DNA of 64,000 bases, taken from NCBI GenBank assembly GCA_964017065.1, contig OZ024785.1, forward strand, positions 14,091,592 to 14,155,591. The letters run 5' to 3'. Positions 40,787 to 53,143 of the stretch are shown here, one piece after another. A program made the position numbers and the translations under genes. Each line of letters opens with the position of its first letter. Position 1 is the stretch's first letter. Under the pieces are notes generated by a model. The model did no database searches, was not told where the DNA came from, and was given only the letters and a program-made list of their open reading frames with translations. The DNA comes from Haliclona indistincta. Its lineage: Eukaryota; Porifera; Demospongiae; Haplosclerida; Chalinidae.

Positions 40787-43700
40787 TTACTCTGAACAAG
40801 CAATGTCCATAGAATCACGCACGTGGGGCAAAATTTCGATGTATTTGACAGCTTTTACAGGTTCTTCTTCTGAAGTAAGCGAAACACCGGACCATTGCTT
40901 CACCATCTCACAAGCACGCTGCTTCCAATCTGGAGATGGCAATGGACCGCTTGGTTGATGAGAACTAGTGGACACATCAACCAATTCACATTGAGATGAC
41001 TTACTACTGGTGGGCTCGTTGGGGGCAGTATAAAGACTACGGAACAATTTGCCCCCTTTGTGCCTGGGATTTAAATGACAGTCTTGTTTGTGTGTTCCAC
41101 GATAACCATTAGGACAATTACATGAAAGCTGATCATCATCTGATGACAAGTCTTCCATGTCCGACTCGGCTTCTGTTTCGTCTTCGCTAAAATAGTCATC
41201 AAAACTATCATGTGCAGCACTAGGATCGCCACTGTGATGATTGTCATCACCGTCCTCATCAAAGCTATCATTTTCACTAGAAATTGCTGGTTTTTCTAGG
41301 TCATGATGGCTAGTGCATTGATCAACATCATCGCCAAAGCCATCATGTGCACCGGGAATGGCAGTGATTTCCAGGTCACGATGGCTAATGCATTGATCAA
41401 CGTCGTCATCCTCATCAAAGCTATCATGTGCATCGGGAATGGCGGCGTATTCCAGGTCACTGCGGCTGCTGGGACGGCGATGATGGTTAACGCGTTGATC
41501 ATCAGCACTATCATGTGCACTGGCAAAAGCTGTCGTCGTCTTCCTTGTATTGTTTTAAGGACAATCTCGGTGGTTAATGCGACTATGAGAAGTAGAACCA
41601 CATCTACATGGTCTTTTATTGGCACGAACATGCCTGGTTGGAGTAGTTTGAGCTTCAGCTTTGACCGATGAGGAGGTGCGAGGCAATTCATTACTGGAAA
41701 ACTTCTCTGTCTTCCCATAAGTATGGCTTATCTTTTGGGACACGCCCCATTTTGCTCTAGCCACCTGCTCCTCCCCACGGTGTTTATTAAGAGAAACACG
41801 GTCGGCTCTCTTGTAGGCTTCGGCTTTCCTTACGTTACTTTTTTTAATTCGTCTCTTATTCACCTGCTTCAACAGGGCCTCCGTTCCATCCAAAATGGGA
41901 ATTTGCAAACGTTCGTACAGATCAGTTAGCCAGTGGTAATTCATACCACAAACTCTGTTCATGTAATTCAGATTAGTTTGCAAAAGAGCCAAGTTGGTGG
42001 ACACTTCGTAATGGAGACGAGTCAGATGCCACGTTTTAGGTCTGAATACGACCAGAACATTATGAGCCGACTCCATCCTGTTTGTGTGACCTCTACCAAG
42101 CACAGGGTGAATGAGGTCAGTTGCTCGTTCTGATCTTCTATCGCACTCTATTTTATAGAGCAAGGCATGGAAACGACAGCTGAGAAGTTAAGTCGTTTTA
42201 TACGGTTTACCTTCACAATTTAATTCACCCTTTTCACAATTTCCACACGAGCACAAAATCAAGTTATGAAAATCGCAAGCGTGAACAACCGTAACGCCGT
42301 CTTCTTTGACTTCCCACGAATGAATGTCTCTCGCATGGTGGTGGAGAGCAGTCATGCGCAACTTGAACTTTTTGGGATCATTTCCCGCATCGCACAACGC
42401 TCGGAAATAACGGCTACGTGATAACCGGATGAATTTATCTGTCATGCAGCCACAACCAGAAGAATGCTGTTTCGGACAACGGCACTTCAGTTTTGTCACG
42501 GCACGATACTTCTCTTGATAAGTTGAAATATCCTTTGCAGTGAAAGTTCGCTTCATTTTTAGCTTTTTAAGCATTTTTTCATGAGCTCGTGCACCATGTC
42601 CACCACAAAGCATTATTTGGCAAGTAGGGAAAACGTCAACAAAAGAATTGCCAGACGAGGAATCATCGTCCTGCCAGTGCACGGCAATATTCATGCCCTC
42701 TTGCTTCGCCTTTGACGTGCCTTTAAATAGTTCACCTTCCTCATCTCTTCTCTGACGAAGATGCTCATAATAAATTACTGCATTAGTAAAGTAGTCTCGC
42801 ATGTGGAAGGTGAAATTCTGACTGTGGTGACCCCTAGTCATCCAGGCACCGTCAGCATTTGTAACAGCTTTTTTGAAACTTCCTAACTCGTCGTCAGGTT
42901 TTGATTTCATTTCAGCCTTACCTTTGTCGCACTGTTCATCCAGCATTTGCTTTACAACTGGATGCATTTTCTTGAGTGTACGATAAAATTGCTTGAAAGT
43001 AACAACATGCATGCCAAGCGCACAGCCTAGCAACTTTTCATACTGAGCATAGCTACAACAAAACCAACCTGAAGTGCAAGACTGAGATCAGGTTGATCGT
43101 GAGCTGTCACCGCAGAGCTGTTGAAAGTCAGTCGGCGTTCAACGCAGCCAGTGCAATCATAGTTTATTCTAACAGTGCCACCAAACCCGACCATCTGAAC
43201 GCTGACAGGCCTCAACAGTCCNNNNNNNNNNNNNNNNNNNNNNNNNNNNNNNNNNNNNNNNNNNNNNNNNNNNNNNNNNNNNNNNNNNNNNNNNNNNNNN
43301 NNNNNNNNNNNNNNNNNNNNNNNNNNNNNNNNNNNNNNNNNNNNNNNNNNNNNNNNNNNNNNNNNNNNNNNNNNNNNNNNNNNNNNNNNNNNNNNNNNNN
43401 NNNNNNNNNNNNNNNNNNNNNAGTCCTTTACAATTTTCCGTGTTACAGTTTGAGGTCTTATTGATTTGGTCAATAAGATCCTTCATTTGAGATTTTTGAG
43501 CAATAAAACAACCATTGCCATAACAAAAATCTGTACTTCTCCTACTAGGAGTATCCCAGACAAACATATTATCGTGCTTATCTACTTTTTTGTCGTCAGT
43601 GACATCATCAACTGTGCTGTCAGAAGCAGAACTTTCTTCTTCACTGACCACGGGTTCTAGTTTAGCACGCTTTGCCTTGGGTTTGCTTAGCCTACGGACA

Positions 43701-44035
43701 ACAGCATTGCTAACCGACAAAGGCGTTTGTAAACTCTCGTCATCATCAGTAATGCTTAAAACGGATGTTACAGCAACATTCGACTCACTGATAATATCGC
43801 GTGTCGTCTGTACACTACCGACATCATCAAAAAGTACTTGTTCATTAACCTCACTGTTTGCATTGCTAACTGCTGTTGAACTCTCAGCGTTATCAGCAAT
43901 ACTTACAGAAGGCAGATGCTGCTCGACAGTAACATCTGAGTCACTGGTCACATGTACCACCTCGGCTGGATGATATCGGCACAAAAACAGCTTCGCAAAC
44001 CATACTTTCTGTTTGAAACGTCTTGTCACAGGCAT
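40787..44035 (-). pseudogene. Mutator-like transposase gene, broken, with assembly gap
   Basis: It begins at ATG 44035-44033. The N-terminal half is low-complexity and acidic with a basic patch (KPKAKRAKLEP), followed after the gap by VSVQMVGFGGTVRINYDCTG, then ADGAWMTRGHHSQNFTFHMR, MNIAVHWQDDDSSS, CGGHGARAHEK and a cysteine-rich KCRCPKQHSSGCGCM region, then RPCRCGSTSHSRINHRDC. This order resembles proteins annotated with the Mutator-like transposase domain. Breaks: a frameshift near 43050, TAA at 42190-42188 and TAA at 41557-41555. After it, the same frame continues with acidic repeats (AHDSFDEDDDVDQC) and CNCPNGYRGTHKQDCHLNP to 40787. The coding order survives, so decay is mild. Element ends were not found. 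Confidence 0.7.
43222..43421. other. Assembly gap, 200 N
   Basis: Exactly 200 N, probably a placeholder of unknown true length, inside the Mutator-like transposase gene. Translations crossing it are not real. Confidence 0.98.
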
Positions 44036-44846
44036 AATGATAAATTAAGCAGTGACCAGATGAAGAATGCCACAGAGATGTGTCTGCTGACACTAAACAC
44101 TGAATAGAGGGCTGATGAATAAAGATAGCAAAGAGTTGACGAAATGTATAGAGATAGAAAACAGTTGATCATGTGAATAGGGCAGTAAGTGGAGCGATAA
44201 CTACGCACCAGCACTAAACAAGACTGACTATGAAGGGAATACTAAGCAAGATCCCCTACCAGATTGTGAGCAGGACTTAACAGTAGGTATATATACTGAA
44301 GTGATCAAGTGGCTAGGTCTCGTGTTAGACGAAAGACAATGAATGGAACAGCAGACACTGACCTAAACAATAAAGGAATAAAGATTGAACCATCTGAGCA
44401 GCGCGCTCTCACCTAAATGTCTAACAGAAGACCGAGGAACGTGCAGATCAGAGCACAAGTGATTGCGGTTACTCACGTGAGAATAGCCGGCTGGGCAATG
44501 GGCATGTCAACCCAGTCCGGCTAAGCTAGCCACGCCCGTTGGCCGTACGTAAGTTGACGATTATCAAGATACAAGTTCGCATTTGCAGTCCAACACGAAA
44601 GTAGATAAGATTGCGCAATAGGCCGTAAACAACGCGTGAATAAATTTCTATGAATCGTACGTTTGGGTTTCAACGAGGTATAGTCGCTCGATTTTTTAAA
44701 AATTATTAAAAAATCATAAAAAAAATTTGCAAATTGTGATACACATAACACCAAAACCATACATTAAAAAAACAAACGTAATTTTATAGAATAAGTAATT
44801 CAGCATTTTTAAAATTAATTCATCATTCAATAAGCGGCTCGGTTAG
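44036..44846. other. Upstream region of the Mutator-like gene; no supported gene
   Basis: Presumed 5' region of the transposase gene. A short inverted pair, TAGCCGGCTGGG...CCCAGTCCGGCTA, lies near 44486-44527. The rest is AT-rich. Confidence 0.4.
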
Positions 44847-45443
44847 TTAACCCTTTAATTACTAAATTATCTTGCTGAAATTTTAACCTCGTAAATGCTG
44901 ACCACTTCTCTTGTGAATATCTCGTGTGTCTTTTATGCTACTGGTCTCAAATTTGCGTCCTTTTACGCCAGTGAGTAGCCGCAATTGCCCACACTCAAGT
45001 CAGTCGATATGCCCCTCCCACTTCGAAAGTGAAGCCGATAAAGTGCAACGACCTCGTCAAATTTTGCTCAAAGTTAGTGCTTTGGGGCTGAATACTGAAA
45101 AGTACACACAACTAGCAGTGGTTTTGGTGAGTGCAAAATGTAGTGCAGATCATAGAGAATGCACGAAAATGTGTTTCCGAGCACCCTGAAACCATATAAT
45201 GTCCGAATTTTCTTGGCAGCCATTTTGTTTTTCTTAAAATGTTGGGAAATTTGCACTGAAGCCATAGAAATGCCAAAGCCGATACGTTTAGCGCCGGGGG
45301 CGCCGAAAACCGGTCAATTTTTTGCTGTTATTTGTATTCTTCAATTTGGCTCAATTTTGGGATATTTTAGCACTTTTTCATAAAGTTATGGTGTCTGAAG
45401 TATGTATGTCGCCTAAAGGCGACAATAGGGGTTAAAGGGTTAA
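44847..45443. mobile_element. piggyBac-type MITE, copy 3
   Basis: 597 bp, TTAA at both ends, same orientation as copies 1 and 2 and colinear with them but more diverged (for example at 45090-45110 and 45270-45300). Confidence 0.88.
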
Positions 45444-45700
45444 TACGCTTCATTTGAATATGACACAATTTTATCAAATTAAAAAACTTTTTCGCTAATC
45501 TAAGCTGTGGACTATTATCTTCATCTTGAGTACCTGTGAAAAATATGTATGACAGCAAAAAACTATAGTTCGGGTTTTCTAGGCTTAATTCACTTTCCAC
45601 GTTAGATATTCGAGCTGGCACATTGATTGGCGAGGATAAATTTGGAAATGAGTACTTTCAGAACGACGAATACTTCTATGGTATGTTTAGGCACTTGTGT
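45444..45700 (-). CDS. Exon-like frame beside MITE copy 3, unrecognised
   Basis: After an acceptor CATATTTTTCACAG, the minus strand reads GTQDEDNSPQLRLAKKFFNL then IKLCHIQMKR up to the TTAA of the MITE. Removing the MITE gives a stop two codons later. Upstream sequence VPARISNVESELSLENPNY may belong to the same frame. Evidence is composition and one splice site only. Confidence 0.25.
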
Positions 45701-45722
45701 TAGATAGGTAGCAAAACAATAT

Positions 45723-46885
45723 TAAGCCAGGAATACCCGAACTATTCTTTCTTGCTGCCCTTTGCACAATTTAGAGTATAGTCTAGTGATATTGACCAAT
45801 GAGATTGACTACAGCTTGGACTCTAAATAGCTTAGTATCCAAACCGCGCACTTAGTATCCAAGCCGCGCTACTTAGAAGCCAACTTGAATCAGTACAGGA
45901 ATTGTTGGATTCATTCTCTCTGCATAACGAAAAGACTATCATAAAGAAGAGCGACGACTAGTTGACACGTAGCGCAGATAGACGAGTGGAGGCGAGCTAG
46001 AAATGTTGCTCGCTTTCGATCGTTAGTCGCGAGTCCGCAGTACAGTGCGCACAGCATGCCGTGGCAGGGGAGGAGTTTCAAAAGCCAGGGTGGAGTTTGT
46101 TATAGTGGCGCACATGCATGGCTGGCGACCCAAAGAGCTTCTGTGTGGACAGTTTAATGCTAGAGGCGCTAGACTTACCAAAACATTAACGTTTGTGTAA
46201 GAGTACTGCTGAGTGTTGTTCGCCATCGAAGATTGCACTTTCTCTGTTCAGAACTACGTAAGAAACAACTTTAGCACGCCTCGTCTTTTCAAAAACAAAC
46301 GCCATATCTTTGTTTACAAAATCCGTCATGTGAGTGTTGCTTAGCTACTCGCGTCTAACTTATAATCTACAGTGTCCTGGCCTGTTTTACACGGAAAATG
46401 GGTGTACCCACACGTACACTCCAATAGCACTTGCCATATTTAGAACAAAATTATTTCGTACTCTGCAATCACGAGAGACCCACATAGGGGTGGGTTGTGG
46501 GGAGGGCGAGAGGTGGCATTTTTTGGTGCTCTGGCAAAAGTAGATGTTCCTTCTTCCATCGCTCTTGCTAGTAGGGAATTTTTGCCGAAATCCTGTCTTC
46601 TCATCAAATATTCGCCCCTCTGTAACTTACAGACAGAGAACTTTTTTGCAAAATCCCATTCATACGTTTCTTCCTTGTGTACCAAAGTTTATGTCTGACA
46701 TTTTGTGTGGGTGTGGCATGCCTAGGAAAGAAATGCACTTTTTCGTCATTGGGTGGAGCTTGCTACGCCCCACAAGACGAATGGCGACTTTCTTGGGTGA
46801 TCAGTGTGATTGAGCAAGCCTTCAACTAACAGTAGAAACCAAAATATTTGTAATCCTGATGTTGGGGCGATCCACCCTTAAACTA
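45723..46885. repeat. Dispersed repeat R1, copy 1, interrupted by R2
   Basis: 45723-45770 and 46361-46885 together match 61380-61965 at high identity (AAGCCAGG...CCCGAACTATTCTTTCTTGC; CACGAGAGACCCACATAGGG). The 590 bp between them is absent there. Long frames within R1 on both strands have no recognisable domain. The element type is unknown. Confidence 0.85.
45771..46360. mobile_element. Dispersed repeat R2, copy 1, inserted into R1
   Basis: 590 bp starting TTAGAGTATAGTCTAGTGAT, with a second copy at 51385-51945 (TTAGAGTGTAGTCTAGTGAT). The occupied and empty versions of R1 define its ends to within a few bases. No long terminal repeats. A target duplication could not be decided. Confidence 0.8.
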
Positions 46886-46970
46886 GAGTTCTAATGAACA
46901 CATACCCATGCGCTGAGCTAGAGCTAACCATGACTACTCCAGCATTACTGCAACATGCACGTTACAGCTA

Positions 46971-48174
46971 CAGTGGAACACACGAAGAGAGTAGAAAAAT
47001 GTGTTTTTGACATTTTGTTTAATATCTCAGGAACCAAGTGTCCTATGATCATGTTGCAGGTACCATTATGATCCTCTATCCTTACTGAATGTAATGAATT
47101 ATATGGTTTTTTGTCACGTGACACACACATGAAACAATATGGCGCTCTTTAGAGGCATGTAGCAGAACACGTTTAGTTGGAGATCTCTGTAAGTGCTGGT
47201 AGTTAAGCGCTCATAATGGATATGTGAACTGTCCTAATGTATACGTACCTTTGACCAACATCTCGGCACCCAGTCAGCGTTACTACAAAAGTTCGGTGCG
47301 AAAACTGGTTTTTGCGACCAGCCCCAACGTTAGGTTAGAGAGCTCACGAACCTGTGGGAGTTAAGATGCAAAACTTGCTTGCTGGATAGCTTACACATTA
47401 CTGATTACGAAAACACTTACCTTGAGCGCCTTCTTCGCTTCGTCGTGAATAGCGCAGCTCTTCCGTTCACGAGTGCTGTTTTCTTGCCGCCATCTTGCGA
47501 CTTTAATGGATTTTGTGATGTCACACGTTGGTTATTAACATGTGTTGCATCATAACTATTACACTGATTCAATGTGTTTTCAATAGTTATGACGTTTACA
47601 CAGCCAACAATTATTATGCGTGACATCACGAAAATCCATTAAAGTAGCAATATGACGGCAAGAAAACAGCACTCGCGAACGGAAGAGCTGCGCTATTTAC
47701 GACGAAGCGAAGAAGGCGCTCAAGGTAAGTGTTTTCGTAATCAGTAATGTGTAAGCTATCCAGCAAGCAAGTTTTGCATCTTAACTCCCACAGGTTCGTG
47801 AGTTCTCTAACCTAACGTTGGGGCTGGTCGCAAAAACCAGTTTTCGCACTGCACTTTTGTAGTAACGCTGACTGGGTGCCGAGATGTTGGTCAAAGGTAC
47901 GTATACATTCGAACAGTTCACATATCCATTATGAGCGCTTAACTACCAGCACTTACAGAGATCTCCAACTAAACGTGTTCTGCTACATGCCTCTAAAGAG
48001 CGCCATATTGTTTCATGTGTGTGTCACGTGACAAGAAACCATATAATTCATTACATTCAGTAAGGATAGAGGATCATAATGGTACCTGCAACATGATCAT
48101 AGGACACTTGGTTCCTGAGATATTAAACAAAATGTCAAAAACACATTTTTCTACTCTCTTCGTGTGTTCCACTG
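46971..48174. mobile_element. 1.2-kb foldback element with arms of about 550 bp
   Basis: CAGTGGAACACACGAAGAGA starts at 46971, and its complement ends at 48174, with TA on both outer sides. The two arms (to about 47520 and from about 47625) are nearly identical inverted copies. TA plus CAGTGGAAC termini fit a Tc1/mariner-pogo-type non-autonomous element. Each arm holds an ATG frame followed by a GTAAGT donor, pointing outward from the centre. Confidence 0.85.
47420..47735. other. Mirror-image exon-1-like frames at the foldback centre
   Basis: On the right arm, plus strand, ATG near 47653 reads MTARKQHSRTEELRYLRRSE and ends GAQ|GTAAGTG. On the left arm, minus strand, the matching frame starts MAARKQHS but then has TGA. 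Both have the same donor. Between them lies a shorter imperfect palindrome with TGACATCAC words that could act as a two-way promoter. Coding use is unproven. Confidence 0.35.
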
Positions 48175-48271
48175 TAGTCCATAGACAGCTCCAGAAAAAT
48201 AGAAAATCATACATGCACTAACAGTTGATTGGCACCACCGTACCTACAACACGTGAGACTGAGCAAGGACA

Positions 48272-48966
48272 TCGAAATGGATAGGAGGTTGGCTGACACA
48301 CCCACAATACACGTAGCTTTAGAAAGCCATGGATTAGCCGATCGAGCAAGGCTTGCCAGCACAGAAAACATCTTCATAGGACTATAAATTCAGTTTAGAA
48401 GCTGCAGAGAGTGTTTTCGTGGAGATCTTTGAGCAGTAAGACGCAAACAGCCGTGTTTTTTGACGACACACACACACACATATAGACGGACACGAACGCA
48501 CATAACCCCTGGCGCATACTGCGCACGGGTAACTACTGCGTGTGAGCACAACACGTACTAGAACAATATCTGTGTACTAAAAGCTTGTTGGACCTGATTA
48601 ACTTGTTATGTGAAATGCGAGATGCTTGTAGTGGTGCTGATATTGCCATGGTAACTTGTCCTGATTCTCATGGCTTAATTAAAACAAAAACCTTAGTTCG
48701 AGCAACATTCAAAGCAGAGGTGGACTAATGATTTGCCTTTTTGAGTTGTGCATTGGGAATCCCTTGCAATAAGACAACTCATCGATCAAATCAAACCTTT
48801 CAGGGCGTCTTGACTGCTAGCTCTAACCGGTAAGCCATGTACCACATCCAAAAAGTCCATGTGACATGTTGTTCAACCCGACCTGGCTTTCTAAAGCTAC
48901 GTGTCCTGGTAAGAGCACTTTACGGTATTGTGGGGTGTGTCACCCAACCTCCTATTGCCATCCCTC
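48272..48966. repeat. Inverted repeat pair, possible MITE
   Basis: 48272-48345 (ATAGGAGGTTGGCTGACACA, ACGTAGCTTTAGAAAGCCA) is inverted at about 48880-48966 with several changes and one extra segment. Between them is ordinary sequence with a short CA microsatellite near 48470. Confidence 0.55.
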
Positions 48967-50638
48967 TAGTTCCTGAACGTCGGCCGCCGAAGCCAATCCT
49001 ACCCACCAGCACTACAGCTCACAGAAGGAAGGGACGAAAATAGAACAGCAATGAGTTTGTACACAAAATGTGATCCATCATGGTTTCATCATTAACTTTT
49101 TTGAGCTGTTGGTCATTTTTCTGAGTGCTTATAATTATTATTATTATTATGACAAACTCAACAGTACAAAACTCAACAGACAAATAGTTCCTAAAATTTA
49201 AATTTCTTGCAGCTTGTTGGGCCTGAGATAAATGAGTTCAATATATACAGAAGACTGTATTGATTGTTAGAGAAAGAACTTACCTCTCTCTCCCTCCTCC
49301 CCTTCCCTCTCCTCCTCCTCTTCCCTCTCCCTCCTCCTCTTTGGTGGTCTGGACAGCAATGGACACGAAAGTTAACAAATTGTCAATCGATCAACAATTC
49401 AACACTCAAGCTCAATTTTTTACATACCTTATGTGCAATTTTCTAAATTTTTCCTAACAGGACAGGCATGAACGACAGCAATTGAATTTAGTCAACTGAT
49501 TTATGTGCTTACTGTTAAATAATCCATTATCTGAAACTCTTCTTCTGTAGTAATTACACATTAACGGTGACTTTAAACAAAGTGATTCACTAACCTACTA
49601 GCATTTCCTCCTCATGCTCATATTCTGTAGGAAGTACACATCGACACGTAAGAGATTAAACACTATACCTTTTGTAAAAGACATTTTCGACATTTTGGGC
49701 AGAGCTGGATTGAACTGCAATGAACTGCTTGTGCACAACTTAAATATCACCCATATCGCCAAACATGCCTCAACATGTTTGATCGAACCAGTGTCTGGCG
49801 CGGGCCGCGCGGTTGTTAGGTGGAGTTAGCTAGAGGTGTGGTCTACTAGCACGTGCGTTCGTTCCTGTTGCCAGCTCGTCCGATTACATTTCAGTTCTCT
49901 TGTAAGGTACCCAGTCACCATTTTTGGTAAGCAAGACGCGTTCGCCATCTGTTCATGATCACTCCATGTTCTCTTCAGTGTCTAGCACAGCTGCATCTCG
50001 CCTGATCAAGTTTCAATTCTCTTCAGTGTCTGGCACATACAGGTACACTTGCAGCACTCCTACCTATTGTCATCTCGCCTGATCACTTACTGAGGTATAA
50101 CAGATGAGTAAAAATGTTGCGCTATAATACTGGTTGACGGCTGGTACATGTACGTCAGTTTCGTATTGGCAGTGTCAAAGACTTCTAGAAAGCAAGCAGC
50201 AGCTTTCTACTATTCTAAGACGATTGCCCTTGTTTGCTGGCTAAGTAGTCATTGCTAAATCTGGACATGAGTAGAATCTGGGCTCTTGGTCTGTCGCGCT
50301 GGTCCTCTTACAGCCTTGTACACGTGCACGTGGTGATCGTCTCACAGGTGTAGAAAACTTCTCCGAGCTGCTGCTCACCTCCTTGGACCCTCTTACTGCC
50401 CAGTTTTGCCCAATACGAAACTGACTCATGTGTACCGTCAGTCATCTTCCAGTCTATCTTTAGTAACACGATCATCATGCGTGGATGTGCAATTTTTAAT
50501 CAAGTGCGTGGGAGTGTCCTGCTTCTGCCTTCTTAACGCGCTCACTCTCATTATGCGCTCCTGTGTACATATTCAATTGGTGTTTACAGTAAGATTACAG
50601 ATTACATCACAATTCACGCTATCTGGTTTGAGCCTACA
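48967..50638. other. No firmly supported gene
   Basis: Contains a CCT-rich tract at 49280-49345. The minus-strand frame at 50429-50241 (EKFSTPVRRSPRARVQGCKR) could be an exon of the gene whose proline-rich end lies at 50.64 kb, but no splice sites were confirmed. Confidence 0.3.
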
Positions 50639-50797
50639 TTACTTGTAGTGTTGTTGATTATAATATGGATGTGGTGGCAAATATGGATGCTGTGCCTGAA
50701 GCACATAGGGATTTTGTCCCCGAGGCACCCAGAATACTGGTGGTGGTGGTGGTGGTGGTGGTGGCTGTACAAACTGTGGCACTTGCATGGGTAGATT
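50639..50797 (-). CDS. Proline- and tyrosine-rich terminal exon
   Basis: After a good acceptor (TTTTTCCTTCTACAG), 52 codons run to a stop: NLPMQVPQFVQ, nine prolines, VFWVPRGQNPYVLQ and then PYLPPHPYYNQQHYK. The proline run is encoded by a CCA/CCG microsatellite (plus-strand GTG repeat). Low-complexity Pro/Tyr/Gln tails like this occur in RNA-binding and adaptor proteins, but no domain shows which. Upstream exons on the minus strand were not confirmed. Confidence 0.42.
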   Translation of the reverse strand, partial: NLPMQVPQFVQPPPPPPPPPVFWVPRGQNPYVLQAQHPYLPPHPYYNQQHYK

Positions 50798-51384
50798 CTG
50801 TAGAAGGAAAAATGACATCAAATGATGCAGAGAAGTGTCACACCTTTTTCACCAATGCCATTATTGCTGCCTGGTTTTTATACTGCATTATTGCATTCAT
50901 TTATTATTTGGGATGCCGAATAAGCGCTATTTGCAGTAGCAGGCATAGACCGGATGTGCTATGCAATTGGCATTGGTCACATTCTGTACAAGTCGGCCAC
51001 GTTTGCCACACAAAAGTGATGTCTTAGATTCTACAACTGGCACTCCAAAACTATCAACATTATGCTGCTGTTGCTGCTATCTTATACTGCGTTCACACAG
51101 GCACGAAATAACGGGCTAGCTCGCTTTGGCTCGCGTTAACCTATATGCAAGTTATAGCGTTGTTTTAGTAGACGACTTCAATTTTAGTATTAGTATTAGT
51201 ATTTTCTTTTTTTATAGTATTAGTTATAGTATCACTCTTCAATGTGTTTTAGTTATAACTTTAGTGCAGATACTAAAACGCATTAATTTTAGTTTTGTTT
51301 GGCATTCATCAGAATTGAATTAGTTTTGGTACTTTTCGAGGACATTTGAGGTCCAAAGAGATCCTCCAAGGATTCTAATTAATA

Positions 51385-51945
51385 TTAGAGTGTAGTCTAG
51401 TGATATTGACCAATGAGATTGACTATAGCTTGGACTCTAAATAGCTTAGTATCCAAACCGCGCACTTAGTATCCAAGCCGCACTAATTAGAAGCCAACTT
51501 GAATCAATACAGGATTCACTCTCCTGACTCCTCTGCATAACAAACAGACTATCTGTTTATAAAGACTATCATTATAGAGCGACGATAAACTAGTTGACAC
51601 GTAGCGCAGATAGACGAGTGGAGGCGAACTAGATATGTTCGCTGTTGCTCGCTTTCGATCGTTACCATGTAGAGATCGTTTCGATGGTTAGTCGCGACTC
51701 GTGAGTCTGCACAGCATGTGGCAGGGGAGGAGTTTCACAAAGCAGGGTGGAGTTTGCTTTGGTGGTGCACACGGCTGGCGATGGCTGGAGCTTCTGTTTA
51801 ATGCTAGAGGCGCTTGACTTACTGTTCGATAAACTTTAACGTTTGTGTAAGAGTACTGCTGAGTGTTGTTCGCCATCAAATATTGCCCTTTCTCTGTTCA
51901 GAGCTACTAGGAAACTTTAGCACGCCTCGTCTTTTCAGAAACAAA
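51385..51945. mobile_element. Dispersed repeat R2, copy 2
   Basis: Matches 45771-46290 in order, including TAGCTTAGTATCCAAACCGC and TAAGAGTACTGCTGAGTGTT, then loses homology near 51945. It is truncated on the right. Confidence 0.85.
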
Positions 51946-52249
51946 AGAAGAAATGAACAGAAGCATCTCCTCTATACCAATGTTCTTGTACCCTTCTTCT
52001 GCATTCTCTTCTCTTTTTCTGATTTTCAGAACGAGAAAAGCTAAAATATTTTTTTAAATGATAGGACATGCCTGCATCATGCTTCCAAAATTTCTTTTAC
52101 ACGTAGCACCTGTTAACAAGAACGCATCGGGTGGGTACTGTAAATCACTTATTTTGTAATAATTATTATGATTTTTCTGTTATTATTAGATTTTTAGCAG
52201 CCAATGAACCACTCACTGTCAAGTTTGCTGATGGGGGACGCACAAGAAA

Positions 52250-52925
52250 GAAGGCACCTAGCCTCGTACCCAGGCTCTCGGACGGGCTGCGTGGGTGGCT
52301 ATTAGAGAGCCTGGTACGCATTTCATGCGCATGCGTCAGATTTTGAAAAGCGCGGGTGAAAAATCGCAAGACACCGCCCTCGCCCCGCCTATAATTAAAT
52401 TTATGCATTAATGCGAACAACGCTGGAACTATTGTTTGGGATCCAACCAAGCTCGGGCAAGCTGCTGCATCTACTTGGCCGCTTGTCCAGGTACTCACGA
52501 CCAAATTGTGAGCAATTGGAGATCTGTCTAGACATAAAACACTTACTTTGTCGAAATCAGGCCAAAATCGAGAATATTTGCCGCTCGTGGCGTTCGATAT
52601 GGCTCGTAACAGTACAATGTTTCATCGTGGCATGCTTAGCCGGCCTAAACACCGCTGCTTCTGTGTTTTTTTTCCTAACTAACAATGAGTATCCTGACAT
52701 AAGCAAGAGTGCACGGACATCAACAGTAGTTTACTGTAGTATACGGATTAACCATCAGATGGTCAATTTCGCGCATGCGCATGCAATGCGTACTACTTAG
52801 TTCTTGTTTTTGTCATTATTATCCCGTAGAGGGCAACAGTAATAAACTTTGAACTTTGTACCAGGCTCTCTAATAGCCACCCACGCAGCCCGTCCGAGAG
52901 CCTGGGTACGAGGCTAGAAGGCACC
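52250..52925. mobile_element. MITE with 59-bp termini and a 9-bp target duplication
   Basis: Element 52259-52916 has perfect inverted termini of about 59 bp starting TAGCCTCGTACCCAGGCTCT. It is flanked by GAAGGCACC at 52250-52258 and 52917-52925. Each terminus folds on itself (CCAGGCTCTC...GAGAGCCTGG). A 9-bp duplication is the usual mark of Mutator-like transposases. No transposase is encoded. Confidence 0.93.
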
Positions 52926-53143
52926 AACTAGTAGCATATACATATTTAGACCATAGCTAAGCGATTTTGACCAATCAGGTTGCGTAGCTGCGGGTCTATA
53001 AATCTCAATGAAATCCCGCCACTGCCGCGACCTCATAATGGAATCCCGCCACACCTACAGCTAATAAGTTTATACGGAGTTGTACAAGCATGACCAATGA
53101 TAATACACGTGGATAGAATACATGTTAGTACAGCGCAGTGCAG

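Noticed and set aside
43169..44035. Protein continuous across the N gap
   Set aside because: Frames joined through N have no meaning; the sequence on the two sides is treated separately.
45563..45748. Inverted CCCGAACTAT words as termini of a MITE around 45.65 kb
   Set aside because: The pairing is only about 25 bp with several changes, and the right word belongs to repeat R1.
50665..51027. Plus-strand frame with a valine run
   Set aside because: It is the shadow of the proline run on the minus strand, which has a proper acceptor and stop.
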